This document shows positions 43,268 to 52,143 of a DNA stretch of 64,000 nucleotides, piece by piece. The notes below the pieces were generated by a model, which did no database searches, was not told the origin of the DNA, and worked only from the letters and a program-made list of their open reading frames with translations. Both the position numbers and the translations under genes were made by a program. This DNA is from Akkermansiaceae bacterium. GTDB taxonomy: Bacteria > Verrucomicrobiota > Verrucomicrobiia > Verrucomicrobiales > Akkermansiaceae. Positions within the stretch are counted from its first letter, which is position 1; the number at the start of each line of letters is the position of its first letter. Where the stretch lies: assembly GCA_013041925.1 (NCBI GenBank), contig JABDRB010000013.1:186001-250000 (forward strand), written 5' to 3'.

Positions 43268-45067
43268 ATGCAAACGATTCCATCATTCCATCCGGCCCAC
43301 TTGGCCCTGCGGTTGACCCTCATCCTGCTGATCACGCACGTCACCGCCCAAGCAGCCCCGCAGGACCACCCGCGCATCCTCTTCCCCAAAGCCGCAGAAG
43401 CCACCGTAAAAAGCAGGATCCAATCCGATCCATTGGCCACCAAAATCTACCAAAACCTGCTTCGTCATGCCGACCATACGCTCACCCAGCCGGTCTGCCA
43501 CTACGATATCCCCGATGGAAAACGTCTGCTCGCACAGAGCCGGTATGCCCTAGGAAATATCCTCCACTGCGCCATGGCATGGCGACTCACGGGTGAACAA
43601 AAATACCTTACCCGCAGTATCCACGAGCTCGATGCCGCCTGCGCGATGAAGGACTGGAACACCTCCCACTTCCTCGATACCGCCGAGATGACCACCGCCG
43701 TCGCTATCGGCTACGACTGGCTCTACCACGCACTCAGCGAACAACAACGGACGACCTACGCCACCGCACTACGCAGCAAAGGTCTGGAGCCCGCTCGCGC
43801 CGCATTCACCAGCACACCCGCCTGGTGGGCCAGACCTCAAAACAACTGGGCGCAGGTCTGTGCAACCGGCCTGCTCATGGCAGAACGCGCCTTGGAAAGG
43901 GACGGCGACCCGATCCACCCCGCCCGGCTCGCTGCATCTCGGCTGATCGATGCATGTCGCGCATTTTACTCACCCGACGGCGCTTACCCAGAGGGACCTG
44001 GTTACTGGGTCTACGGGTCGAACTACCACACGCTCGGCCTTGCCCTACTCAACGACGACAAGCCTCAACTCAAGGTCCCGACCCCAGTCGAGTTCAGAGG
44101 CTCCCCTTTATTTACCGAGCACCTCACTGGCCCCACCGGTGTCGTTTTCAATTTTGCCGATGCTGGGGCATCAACCAACAGAATTACCGCAGCCCAATCC
44201 TGGATGGCAAGAGAGTTCAATGACCCAGCAACCGTAGGATTCATCCGGGCTCGGCTCAACACAGACCTTAGCCGTAACCGTAAACGCTCCGCAAGGCTCT
44301 TCCCCCTGCACCTCCTCTGGCTTCCCGCCGCACCTCCACAACAATCTGCCGATCTACCACTCGACTCTTCATGGAAAGGGGTCCAGCCGCTCGCCACCTT
44401 CCGCAGCTCGTGGACCCGCCCCGACGCTCTCTACTTCGCCATCAAAGGCGGCCTCCCAAGTGCCAGCCACGGCCAGATGGACGTAGGCTCATTTATCCTA
44501 GAAAACGACGGCGTCCGTTGGATTGAGGACCTCGGCAGCGACAACTACAACATGCCAGGGTATTTCGGATCCCAACGCTGGAATTATTTTCGCCTCACCA
44601 ACCTCAGCCACAACACGCTCGTCATCAATGGCAAGCTCCAGAGCCCCGATGCAAAAACAAGCCCGCTCATTGAGTTTCAGAGCACCCCACTGCATGGATA
44701 TGCCTCCTTTAACCTCTCATCAGCCTACCAAAACCAAGCCGATCAAGTGATTCGGAGTTGTCAGTTCGACCGCAAAAACCAACGTATCACCCTGATCGAT
44801 CACATCGATCAACCAACAGGCCCTGTGCGCTGGGCTATCGTCACCCGCGCGGAGATTAAAATCGATGGCGCCACCGCTATCCTCAGAAAATCCGGTAAGG
44901 TCCTTCCTATCACCCGCCATGACACCCACGGCGGACAATGGGAAATCCTCGACGCCACCCCCGCCAATACCATCGAAAATCCAAACAAGGGCGTCCGCAT
45001 CCTCGCATTTACGGCCCCCGCCACCGATCGACTCGAGTTAAACGTGAGCTTCGGTCAACCCCGATAG
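43268..45067 (+). CDS. Secreted heparinase II/III-like polysaccharide lyase
   Basis: 599 aa. The start at 43268 gives a signal peptide (LALRLTLILLITHVTAQA); upstream in-frame starts lie inside bioF. The N-terminal (alpha/alpha) toroid contains ARPQNNWAQVCATGLLMAERAL and YPEGPGYWVYGSNYHTLGLALL. The C-terminal heparinase II/III beta-sandwich is marked by SASHGQMDVGSFILENDGVRWIED and NYFRLTNLSHNTLVINGK. Lyases of this type cleave uronic-acid-containing polymers (heparin-like, alginate, ulvan-like) by beta-elimination. The substrate is not predictable; the local sulfatases make a sulfated substrate attractive. Confidence 0.87.
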   Translation: MQTIPSFHPAHLALRLTLILLITHVTAQAAPQDHPRILFPKAAEATVKSRIQSDPLATKIYQNLLRHADHTLTQPVCHYDIPDGKRLLAQSRYALGNILHCAMAWRLTGEQKYLTRSIHELDAACAMKDWNTSHFLDTAEMTTAVAIGYDWLYHALSEQQRTTYATALRSKGLEPARAAFTSTPAWWARPQNNWAQVCATGLLMAERALERDGDPIHPARLAASRLIDACRAFYSPDGAYPEGPGYWVYGSNYHTLGLALLNDDKPQLKVPTPVEFRGSPLFTEHLTGPTGVVFNFADAGASTNRITAAQSWMAREFNDPATVGFIRARLNTDLSRNRKRSARLFPLHLLWLPAAPPQQSADLPLDSSWKGVQPLATFRSSWTRPDALYFAIKGGLPSASHGQMDVGSFILENDGVRWIEDLGSDNYNMPGYFGSQRWNYFRLTNLSHNTLVINGKLQSPDAKTSPLIEFQSTPLHGYASFNLSSAYQNQADQVIRSCQFDRKNQRITLIDHIDQPTGPVRWAIVTRAEIKIDGATAILRKSGKVLPITRHDTHGGQWEILDATPANTIENPNKGVRILAFTAPATDRLELNVSFGQPR

Positions 45068-45093
45068 ACACCACTATACTATGCCCACACGGC

Positions 45094-45128
45094 AAAAAAA
45101 GCGACGACCCTACGGTCGTCGCTTTTTT
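45094..45128. terminator. Bidirectional intrinsic terminator
   Basis: A perfect 9-bp stem GCGACGACC (45101-45109)/GGTCGTCGC (45114-45122) with a CTAC loop is flanked by A7 upstream and T6 downstream. It lies between the convergent lyase gene and rpmB and can serve both. Confidence 0.95.
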
Positions 45129-45172
45129 AAATCTTCTTTGAGAACCTGAGTTCTCGTTCGATGCCTCGGCCT

Positions 45173-45436
45173 TTAGATCAGGCCGGCCTTTTTCAACGTC
45201 GCGTAGGCGCCGTTTTTATTGATCGTCTTGATGGCCTTGGCACTCAGCTTGACTTTTACGTGACGCCCCAACTCAGGGACATAAATACGCTTGGTGTGCA
45301 AGTTGGGGGAAACCTTACGTTTCACGACCTTGGTCACGTGTCGACCAATTCCGCCCTTCTTCTTCGCAAGTCCTGAACGGTGAACTCTTCCACCGGTGCG
45401 GACACGGGAACCTCTGATGCTACATACTCTGGACAT
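45173..45436 (-). CDS. rpmB: 50S ribosomal protein L28
   Basis: 87 aa, the full length of bL28, with the family N-terminus MSRVCSIRGSRVRTGGRV and basic core HVTKVVKRKVSPNLHTKRIYV. It binds 23S rRNA in the large subunit. A bidirectional terminator follows it. A VanZ-like gene ends about 100 bp upstream and may be the preceding gene of the same strand. No zinc-binding CxxC pair is seen, so this is the Zn-independent form. Confidence 0.97.
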   Translation of the reverse strand: MSRVCSIRGSRVRTGGRVHRSGLAKKKGGIGRHVTKVVKRKVSPNLHTKRIYVPELGRHVKVKLSAKAIKTINKNGAYATLKKAGLI

Positions 45437-45539
45437 TTCTTTAAATTTTTGGGATCTGAAATCTTCATGCGCCCTGAAAAGCGCTGCTCGTGGGCGGGGA
45501 GAAATACACTTCGACGGCTACCAGTCAAGGGAATTTGCT

Positions 45540-46010
45540 CTAAATCGACACTTTATCCTCATTTAAGCCGTCAGATTGTCGAAATCCCCTTACTCTGGGC
45601 ATCATCACAAAAATCACCCACCAAGCACCAGCCGCCCCCCCTAAGGTGTCCGCCAACCAATCTCCGATGTCATTTCCACTGCGCCCCGGGGTAAACCCCT
45701 GATGATACTCATCGAGTCTACCCATCACGCAGCAAACCAAAGCCACGATCAAAAAGAGGCGCCACCTATTGATCTCAGCCCATTTGAATCCCACATGAGC
45801 AGCCAACAGCGACCCTCCCACAAAAAAATAAAGAAAGTGGGCTAGCTTGTCTAAATGCGGAATATCTGGACCCTGTTTCGGCGCTGGGTTTCCCGCAGAA
45901 AGAAACCACAGCGTCACCCCCCATACAATCAATAGACACAAATACGCCGCGGGCCTCGTAGGAAGCCACGCGACGATATGATCTAATAATCCGGATACGC
46001 TTTTCAACAT
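45540..46010 (-). CDS. VanZ-family membrane protein
   Basis: 156 aa with four predicted membrane segments. The VanZ-like signature is clear: DKLAHFLYFFVGGSLLAA (about 54-71) and DEYHQGFTPGRSGNDIGDWLADTLGG (about 99-124). The family is named for a teicoplanin-resistance factor but most members have no known role, possibly in envelope phospholipid or glycan handling. It follows trxA by 25 bp on the same strand, so cotranscription is likely. Confidence 0.9.
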   Translation of the reverse strand: MLKSVSGLLDHIVAWLPTRPAAYLCLLIVWGVTLWFLSAGNPAPKQGPDIPHLDKLAHFLYFFVGGSLLAAHVGFKWAEINRWRLFLIVALVCCVMGRLDEYHQGFTPGRSGNDIGDWLADTLGGAAGAWWVIFVMMPRVRGFRQSDGLNEDKVSI

Positions 46011-46035
46011 TCTCCGGAATCTTTAGGGTTACACA

Positions 46036-46356
46036 TCAGGCAAGCCCTTCGAGGGTAGACTTAAGCTGATCGAGCGTGACGTTCGCTCCGGTGATGGTTT
46101 CCTTGACTTCGCCGTCTTTGAAAAACAACAAACAAGGGATCGAGCGGACACCATATTTCGCGGCCAAAGGCTGGTTGGTATCCACCTCAACCTTACCAAC
46201 GCTGGCAGCATCGCCGACAGCCTCCGCGAGCTGATCAATCAATGGAGAGATCATCTTACAGGGACCACACCACTCCGCCCAGAAATCAACGAGAACGGGT
46301 TTAGCCGAGTTTAAAACCTCAGCCTCAAAGTTTGCTTCATTATATACATTAGCCAT
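46036..46356 (-). CDS. trxA: Thioredoxin
   Basis: 106 aa. It is the classic cytoplasmic disulfide reductase: W29-C-G-P-C33 active site in FWAEWCGPCKMISPLIDQL and a cis-Pro in the RSIPCLLFFKDGE strand. A Cys after the cis-Pro (IPC rather than IPT) is a less common variant that could affect redox regulation. Normal length, no signal peptide. Confidence 0.97.
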   Translation of the reverse strand: MANVYNEANFEAEVLNSAKPVLVDFWAEWCGPCKMISPLIDQLAEAVGDAASVGKVEVDTNQPLAAKYGVRSIPCLLFFKDGEVKETITGANVTLDQLKSTLEGLA

Positions 46357-46408
46357 GTGCGGAATATGTACCCACCATTCTATACGTCAAGCAGCTTCAT
46401 TCAAAGTC

Positions 46409-46441
46409 AGAGCCGTCCATGAAAATTCCATGGACGGCTCT
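46409..46441 (-). terminator. Strong hairpin between a microprotein and trxA
   Basis: AGAGCCGTCCATG (46409-46421) and CATGGACGGCTCT (46429-46441) form a perfect 13-bp stem with a 7-nt loop. No downstream T-run exists, so this is either a factor-assisted terminator for the 26-codon gene upstream on the minus strand or a structure in the trxA leader. The rest of the 347-bp gap between trxA and the gene at 46704 holds the microprotein and little else. Confidence 0.5.
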
Positions 46442-46542
46442 CTCAAATGTTTCGCCCAGCCCCTACAAAATGCAGGACAGCCATGGCTCATCGTGACATC
46501 GAGCATCCAGCACTCCAGACACTCGTCGCTGTTGCTTACCCC

Positions 46543-46623
46543 TTAAAAAGGAAGCCCTCCCGTCGCCCATGCAAGATAGGCAACAAGACCACCAGCAATC
46601 AGAAGAATAATTTGCATTACCAT
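46543..46623 (-). CDS. 26-aa single-pass membrane microprotein
   Basis: The frame ATG (46623) to TAA (46543) encodes MVMQIILLIAGGLVAYLAWA plus TGGLPF, a single hydrophobic helix with a short polar end. A second Met (46617) could be the start. It lies in the gap between the Pro-rich protein gene and trxA, is followed by the 13-bp hairpin at 46441-46409, and uses codons typical of the neighbours. No clear ribosome-binding site. Plausible but unproven small protein. Confidence 0.45.
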   Translation of the reverse strand: MVMQIILLIAGGLVAYLAWATGGLPF

Positions 46624-46703
46624 AGTTGTAGTTCGTTCAATCAGTTTAAGTTAGAAGGATTTCTCCATCAGAGAAACCGTTGCGTCCATCTACCAGTGGA
46701 GGT

Positions 46704-47399
46704 TTACTCGATGAGTTGACCCCATCCTGGGTTTTGCGGCGTGTCGTGCACCCAGATATTGGCCGTGCCCAGTTGGACGCCAAGAACAATCAAGGCAACA
46801 ATCAAGGCTACCACAGATAGCGCCGTGGCGACACCATCCGACTTATTGGCCGAATCGTCATCATCCGCGGTCCGAATCGTGGCTGCCTGAGAGGGTGTCC
46901 CACCCGCCGCCCCCATGGGCTGAGTCTGCTGCAGCTGCACAGTGGCTTTAGGCAACGGCTGTGTGGTCGCAGGGGCACTACCTGCAAGAGGCGTCGTAGC
47001 GGGGCCACTGGTAAGAGGCTTTGTGGCGGGGCCACCTGTAAGCGGCATCGTGGCAGGGCCCGTACTCTCAGGCATATTAAGCTTCACCGTAGGCGCTGGC
47101 GCTGGCGTGGCAGGCTGGGTCACTGAACCACCCTGCAGCATCACCGTAGGCGCTGGTGCGACCGCTGGCGCTGGAGGTTTAGCCATTACGCGAGTAGATG
47201 TCTTAAGCGGAATGGTCGGCGCTGGCGCTGGAGGTTCAGAGCTTACAGAATCAGGCAAGGGTGGGGCTGGCGGAGCCGAAGGATCTTTCTTCGTTTGAGG
47301 CATCGCCTTCAGTGTGACACGCACGGTTTCCTTGCGAAGCGGGACCGATGAGGTCTTCTTCATGGGTTTGGTTGGCTTGGGCTCTCTCGGGTCACTCAT
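46704..47399 (-). CDS. Pro/Ala/Thr-rich protein with C-terminal membrane anchor
   Basis: 231 aa, not recognised. The N-terminal 30 residues are basic (PREPKPTKPMKKTSS), the next 140 are low-complexity with repeated PATxPLxGGP and APAPTV units, and a tail-anchor-like membrane segment lies near 192-212 (VATALSVVALIVALIVLGVQL) with a short periplasmic end. The layout suggests a cytoplasmic scaffold or signalling partner bound to the inner membrane. The repeats make homology calls unreliable. Confidence 0.7.
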   Translation of the reverse strand: MSDPREPKPTKPMKKTSSVPLRKETVRVTLKAMPQTKKDPSAPPAPPLPDSVSSEPPAPAPTIPLKTSTRVMAKPPAPAVAPAPTVMLQGGSVTQPATPAPAPTVKLNMPESTGPATMPLTGGPATKPLTSGPATTPLAGSAPATTQPLPKATVQLQQTQPMGAAGGTPSQAATIRTADDDDSANKSDGVATALSVVALIVALIVLGVQLGTANIWVHDTPQNPGWGQLIE

Positions 47400-47719
47400 A
47401 GATTTTTCGCAGTTATTGGGATGCTTGATGTGGATTTAGCGTCACGCGCCGATGCATAAGGCCACGCGACAACATCAAAAGAAGGATTCTTTTCATTAAT
47501 AAAGCCTCTAGGTTGGCCCTATGTCAAACCCGCAGGTGATTTTTTTTAAGTTAAAATCAACGCCCTCCCCCAAAGCTGCCCCCCTAAAAAAGGAAGGACG
47601 CCCAGCGGTATCAACCACCGGACGCCCAGCCCTTTTCGTCGTTATGTTCTCCTGTCGGAGAATTGTTGGCGTTTTCCTGTCGCTAACAAATGATTTAGCG
47701 TCGCTCACCAGATGAACGA
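47400..47719. other. 320-bp intergenic region with a direct repeat
   Basis: I see no convincing gene. A perfect 11-bp direct repeat GGACGCCCAGC occurs at 47596-47606 and 47620-47630, around a short CGGT/ACCG hairpin. On the minus strand this is followed by a T-rich run, so it may end the LysM gene's transcript. Short open frames on both strands (about 65 codons) look like by-products of the Pro-rich base composition. Confidence 0.5.
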
Positions 47720-48664
47720 CTAATACTGAGGCACATAGAGCTCTGACCCTTTGGCAAGCATCGTATTCTTACTCAGGCTCAGGCCGTTGAGTGCGTTCAA
47801 CTGTGTGGTGCTGACCCCATGTTTGCTAGCAAACTGCCCGTACGTCATCTGCTTATACACGGTGATGGTGCGGATGGCGGAGTCCAAGGACTTCTCCGTT
47901 GATATGTTGGAATGTGAGGCGGGTGCACGATTAACTGGCGCACTGCGCACCACCTTCTTCGAGCGTGCCGCTGGCATACGCTGCTTGGCGGAATCAGCCA
48001 CCTTCTTGGCGACCCCATTAGGCTTTGCTTGTGACTTCGAAGAAGAGGATGCCGAATCGGCGCGACTATTCACCACCAAACGTTGTCCGACATGCAAGCG
48101 GGTAGGACGCACGGACGGGTTGGCAGCAACCAAACTCTGCACGCTCACTTTATGTTGGCGAGCAATCGAATAAAACGTCTCACCGCTCTTAACCACATGC
48201 TTTGTTGCTGGCTCCGAACTCATCGGCCGGTCCACTGGGGTCGACTTGCTCTCCTTCTTCGCCACAGGAGCAGGGACCAAAGCTGCCGGCTTTTTAGATG
48301 CGCCAGGAAGGCTCAACTTCTGTCCGATTCTGATACGGTCATTACTCAGACCGTTCGCTTGCATGATCGCTGCGACCGTCGTCTTATGGCGATACGCAAT
48401 ACGCGTGAGGATATCACCTTTTTTTACCGTGTAATCCCCCATCTGAGGAGATGAGGAGGAGGTGGACGCTGCAACCGCAGAGCGATCAACCTGTTTATCG
48501 GCATGGTGGGATTTCAGCCGAATCAACTCTTTCTCAAGTTGACTGATCTTGCGCTCATGGGCATCGGCCCGCGCACGTAGGAATTCAATATCACTCTGAC
48601 TTTGACCCAAAAGGGAGGCCGCGGTAAGAGCAAAAACTGTGGAAGTAAGGGCAATTGGTTTCAT
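47720..48664 (-). CDS. Exported protein with three LysM domains
   Basis: 314 aa. Signal peptide 1-20 (PIALTSTVFALTAASLLG), a short coiled coil (about 25-55), then LysM repeats at about 77-120 (YTVKKGDILTRIAYRHKTTV), 156-199 (HVVKSGETFYSIARQHKVSV) and 267-313 (a divergent one, TVYKQMTYGQFASKHGV). LysM binds N-acetylglucosamine polymers, here peptidoglycan. No catalytic domain follows, so it is probably a wall-binding structural or adaptor protein. ATG 48664 is preferred over 48694 because it starts the signal peptide. Confidence 0.9.
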   Translation of the reverse strand: MKPIALTSTVFALTAASLLGQSQSDIEFLRARADAHERKISQLEKELIRLKSHHADKQVDRSAVAASTSSSSPQMGDYTVKKGDILTRIAYRHKTTVAAIMQANGLSNDRIRIGQKLSLPGASKKPAALVPAPVAKKESKSTPVDRPMSSEPATKHVVKSGETFYSIARQHKVSVQSLVAANPSVRPTRLHVGQRLVVNSRADSASSSSKSQAKPNGVAKKVADSAKQRMPAARSKKVVRSAPVNRAPASHSNISTEKSLDSAIRTITVYKQMTYGQFASKHGVSTTQLNALNGLSLSKNTMLAKGSELYVPQY

Positions 48665-48855
48665 AACGGAGACCATTATTCTAAAAATTTCCAATATGAC
48701 AAGTAAAAAATTTAAGATTTACTGATTATTTTAAAACTTTAAGTAAATAAACCCTTGTTTTATAGGACTTCCAGGAAGTTTTACCTTAAAAATTTATTTG
48801 ATCATTTTTGAAAAAGCAGCTTTCCAATTGGATCAAATCGTCCTCAAATACCGTT
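48665..48855. promoter_or_regulatory. AT-rich divergent promoter region with a 13-bp palindrome
   Basis: This 191-bp gap between divergent genes is strongly AT-rich, unlike its surroundings. ACTTCC-A-GGAAGT (48767-48779) is a perfect palindrome about 75 bp before the ATPase start and could be an operator. No clear -35/-10 pair can be picked with confidence. Confidence 0.45.
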
Positions 48856-51276
48856 ATGAAGATTGAATCCAGCGATTACGAGAAACTGGGATCCTTTTAC
48901 TTGGGGCGTAGTTATGACCTCAAGAAAAGCGAACTCGAGAATGAATTGGTGCTCTATGACTCCAAAGACCTCGTCACCCACGGCGTGGTACTGGGCATGA
49001 CGGGTTCAGGGAAAACGGGTCTGTGCATCTCGATTCTCGAGGAAGCTGCGATGGATCATATCCCAGCGATCATCATCGACCCCAAAGGAGACATCGCCAA
49101 CCTGATGCTCAATTTTCCCGATTTCAAGGCGTCTGACTTCCGCCCGTGGATCAATGAGGACGATGCTGCCAAAAAAGGCAAAACCCCCGATGCGTTTGCT
49201 GAAAAAACCGCCAATATGTGGAAAGAAGGGATCGGGTCATGGGGACAGAGCCCCGATCGGGTCAAAGCACTCCGCGATAAGGTGGATGTGAACATCTTCA
49301 CCCCAGGCAGCAAGGCTGGTATCCCCGTTTCCATTCTCAGCTCTCTGGAAGTTCCCCCTTTTGAGGTGCTCGACGACGGTGAACTCCTCGGCGACCGGAT
49401 CGAGAGCACCGCTAGTTCGCTGCTCTCACTCGTCGGTGTGGATGCCGACCCGATCCAAAGCCCCGAGGCCGTGATCCTCGGAACTATCTTCGCTCACTGC
49501 TGGCAGGCTGGCCAAAACCTCACCCTTGAATCCCTCATCCGCCACCTTCAAAAACCCCCATTTGATAAAGTCGGCGTCATCGACGTCAACTCCTTCATGA
49601 ATGCCAAGGAAAGACAAAAGCTCGCGCTCAAATTCAACGCACTGCTTGCCTCACCCGGGTTTTCAACATGGATGGAGGGTCCTGCCCTGAACATCGCTGA
49701 CATGATGCATACCCCCGAGGGAAAACCCCGGATGTCCATTTTCTCCATCGCCCACCTTAGTGACGCCGAGCGTATGTTTTTTGTCAGCCTGCTACTCAAC
49801 CAAATGCTCGGCTGGATGCGATCACAAAGTGGCACCACCAGCCTGCGTGCCATGCTCTACATGGATGAAATCTACGGCTTCCTGCCACCAACGGCCAACC
49901 CACCCAGCAAAAAACCCATGATGACCATGCTCAAGCAAGGTCGCGCCTTTGGTCTTGGCTGCCTGCTCGCCACTCAGAACCCCGTTGATCTCGACTACAA
50001 AGCACTTTCTAACATAGGAACTTGGTGGTTAGGCCGACTCCAAACCGAGCGCGACAAGGCCCGCGTATTAGATGGACTCGAGGGCGCCGCAGCCTCTCAG
50101 GATGGCGGCTTTGACCGCAGCTCGATGGAAGAACTGCTCGCGGGGCTCGGCTCCCGGGTTTTCCTCATGAACAACGTGCATGAAGATGCCCCAGTTGTCT
50201 TCCACGTCCGCTGGGTGATGAGTTACCTCTGTGGTCCCCTGACCCGATCCAAGATCAAAAAGCTGATGGATCCTAGACGAGACCAATTCCCCTCGGGTAA
50301 ACAGCATGCCGTCGCCGCACCATCATCCAACCCGATGGCGATGCCAAGTGCCTCTGCCCAGACCGCCGTTGGCGAACGTCCCGTCGTCGGGGCTGGTGTC
50401 ACCGAGCTCTTCGTTCCCTTCGCAGGTGAAGCCGATGGCATCACCTACAAGCCCGCCCTGCTGCGCGAGGCGAATGTGCATTTTTCATCCAGCAAATGCG
50501 GCATCGACGGCTCACGCCTGATGCGTTTCACGAATGCAATCAGTGATCAAGGCATCGACTGGGACCACGACGCCGGCTGCACCCATCCGGTCAAATCCAT
50601 GAAAAACGAACCCCGCAATGGTTGTGGATACGATGATCTTCCTGGGTTCGCGATGAATGCCGACAACTACAAACAGGTGAAAAAAGACTTTACCGATCAC
50701 ATCTACCGCAATGAGCGGATTGAGATCTTCCACTGCCCCCTGTTTAAAACCTACTCCCAGCTCGGCGAAAGTGAAGGCGCCTTCCGCGGTAAACTCGCCA
50801 CCCAGGCCCGCGAGGTGCGCGATGAAGCGGTGGAAAAACTCCGCGATAAATACGAAGCTAAGATCAAAACCAAGGACGGCCAGCTGGACCGCGCAGAAAA
50901 CACACTCGCCAAAGAAGAGGCCGAGGCCAGTAGTGCCACTTGGGATATCGGAGCTAAAATCGTCGGGGGGTTATTAGGAAAACTCTTAGGCGGCCGACGC
51001 CGATCGTCCTCAAGCGCGGTCAGCAGCGCAGGACGCGCCTACAAACAACGCCGCGACGTCAAAATCGCCGAAAAGAAAATTGAACAACTCGAGGAGGCGA
51101 TCGCCGAACTCGAAGCCGAACTCGCCGAGGAAATCAAAGAACTGGAACTCGAGTTCGACCCCACCACGGTCAAACTTGAGAATATCGCCATCAAACCCTA
51201 CAAAAAAGACATCGACGTCCGCACCGTCGCTCTCGCATGGCTCCCATACGATCGCGATGGTGAGATGGCATGGTAA
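48856..51276 (+). CDS. HerA-like P-loop ATPase with C-terminal coiled coil
   Basis: 806 aa. The HerA/FtsK-type ATPase core has Walker A G47-MTGSGKT54, IIDPKGDIANLML after it, and Walker B in LRAMLYMDEIYGFLPP. A later QNP motif (ATQNPVDLDYKALSN) fits sensor 1. The C-terminal third has a helical region (YEAKIKTKDGQLDRAENTLAKEE), a Gly-rich hydrophobic and basic patch (IVGGLLGKLLGGRRR) and a second coiled coil. The ATG at 48856 is chosen; a TTG at 48808 would add 16 residues. HerA proteins are hexameric DNA translocases acting in repair, conjugation or defence. No NurA, Sir2 or nuclease partner is adjacent, so the role is open. Confidence 0.85.
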   Translation: MKIESSDYEKLGSFYLGRSYDLKKSELENELVLYDSKDLVTHGVVLGMTGSGKTGLCISILEEAAMDHIPAIIIDPKGDIANLMLNFPDFKASDFRPWINEDDAAKKGKTPDAFAEKTANMWKEGIGSWGQSPDRVKALRDKVDVNIFTPGSKAGIPVSILSSLEVPPFEVLDDGELLGDRIESTASSLLSLVGVDADPIQSPEAVILGTIFAHCWQAGQNLTLESLIRHLQKPPFDKVGVIDVNSFMNAKERQKLALKFNALLASPGFSTWMEGPALNIADMMHTPEGKPRMSIFSIAHLSDAERMFFVSLLLNQMLGWMRSQSGTTSLRAMLYMDEIYGFLPPTANPPSKKPMMTMLKQGRAFGLGCLLATQNPVDLDYKALSNIGTWWLGRLQTERDKARVLDGLEGAAASQDGGFDRSSMEELLAGLGSRVFLMNNVHEDAPVVFHVRWVMSYLCGPLTRSKIKKLMDPRRDQFPSGKQHAVAAPSSNPMAMPSASAQTAVGERPVVGAGVTELFVPFAGEADGITYKPALLREANVHFSSSKCGIDGSRLMRFTNAISDQGIDWDHDAGCTHPVKSMKNEPRNGCGYDDLPGFAMNADNYKQVKKDFTDHIYRNERIEIFHCPLFKTYSQLGESEGAFRGKLATQAREVRDEAVEKLRDKYEAKIKTKDGQLDRAENTLAKEEAEASSATWDIGAKIVGGLLGKLLGGRRRSSSSAVSSAGRAYKQRRDVKIAEKKIEQLEEAIAELEAELAEEIKELELEFDPTTVKLENIAIKPYKKDIDVRTVALAWLPYDRDGEMAW

Positions 51277-51311
51277 AGCAAGCAACGGGTAAAGGAAACG
51301 GGTCATGCTCC

Positions 51312-51331
51312 GGCGCCCGAAAAGAAGCGCC
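51312..51331. terminator. Small hairpin between convergent genes
   Basis: GGCGC (51312-51316) pairs with GCGCC (51327-51331) across a 10-nt loop in the 63-bp gap between the HerA-like gene and batE. No T-run; weak call. Confidence 0.3.
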
Positions 51332-51339
51332 TCCCCCCA

Positions 51340-52143
51340 TCATCTCTCTCGTTCCACCCATGCCACGGCATGAACAGACAACCAGCAGGTATCTCCATTC
51401 AAGAGCATCGCGTGGCACCAGTCTCCACGTTGTTCAATCAGGAAGAACTCGGTGCCTGCATGAATCGGGGAGGTAAACGCGTTATCATAAATAAGCCCAT
51501 TGCCTTGTCGGGCAATGACTTCACGTTCGACCACCACGCCATCGACCGCGTCATCCCAGCGTTGCTGGCTGGTGAGAAGGGATAGACCAAAGAGGAGACT
51601 CAAAGCCGCGGCGATCATCATCGCCCCATACATCCACCGACTCCGCCGATAGAACATCAGCGCGACCAGCCCCCAGAATGCCACATGCGCGCCCCCCAAA
51701 CACGTGGCGCGCACCGCAAATGACCAACGGTGCCAGAACGTAAGTGCGTGGCGCACTGCCTGACCACGCGTCATCGGCAACGCATCAATCGTCAAACTCC
51801 TCACATAGCGAAGGTTATGTAACACATCCTGATGCAAGGGGTCCTCACTCAGCGCTCGCTGGTAATTCAAAACGGCACGACCACGATCGCCCACAGAAAA
51901 ATAGGCATTCCCGAGGTTGGTGTGCAGGTCCGCGGTGTTGATACCACGTTGCTCGATCAGAAATTCATAGTTTAAAATAGCCGACTGATAGAGATCTCGC
52001 GCATGAGATGGGTTGACCAGAGCTTCGGCATTCGCTTGGGCAAACGATTCGTTCGCCCGCTTGAACATCGCCTGATTTTCAAGATCCCCAGCATGACACC
52101 ACGATGTCATAATCAAAATCACTAAAAGGATCGTCCGTTTCAT
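51340..52143 (-). CDS. batE: BatE-like TPR membrane protein
   Basis: 267 aa with a signal peptide (KRTILLVILIMTSWCHA), a TPR pair (about 40-120; NLGNAYFSVGDRGRAVLNYQRAL), two membrane segments (about 150-195) and a C-terminal SH3-like domain (GNGLIYDNAFTSPIHAGTEFFLIEQRGDWCHAML). This is the BatE architecture of moxR-bat operons. Its start overlaps the batD stop (ATGA). It is the last gene of the operon. Confidence 0.85.
   Translation of the reverse strand: MKRTILLVILIMTSWCHAGDLENQAMFKRANESFAQANAEALVNPSHARDLYQSAILNYEFLIEQRGINTADLHTNLGNAYFSVGDRGRAVLNYQRALSEDPLHQDVLHNLRYVRSLTIDALPMTRGQAVRHALTFWHRWSFAVRATCLGGAHVAFWGLVALMFYRRSRWMYGAMMIAAALSLLFGLSLLTSQQRWDDAVDGVVVEREVIARQGNGLIYDNAFTSPIHAGTEFFLIEQRGDWCHAMLLNGDTCWLSVHAVAWVERER

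Noticed and set aside
45334-45528. 64-codon minus-strand gene overlapping rpmB
   Set aside because: It overlaps the L28 start in another frame; L28 is certain and the alternative protein has no family features.
47508-47715. Small genes of about 65 codons on either strand
   Set aside because: Two overlapping frames on opposite strands contain the same direct repeat and T-run. Neither has a ribosome-binding site, and the gap looks like a terminator/promoter region.
48856-51276. Part of a defence island
   Set aside because: No toxin, nuclease, Sir2 or restriction gene is adjacent and the flanks are cell-envelope genes, so defence is only a possibility for the ATPase.
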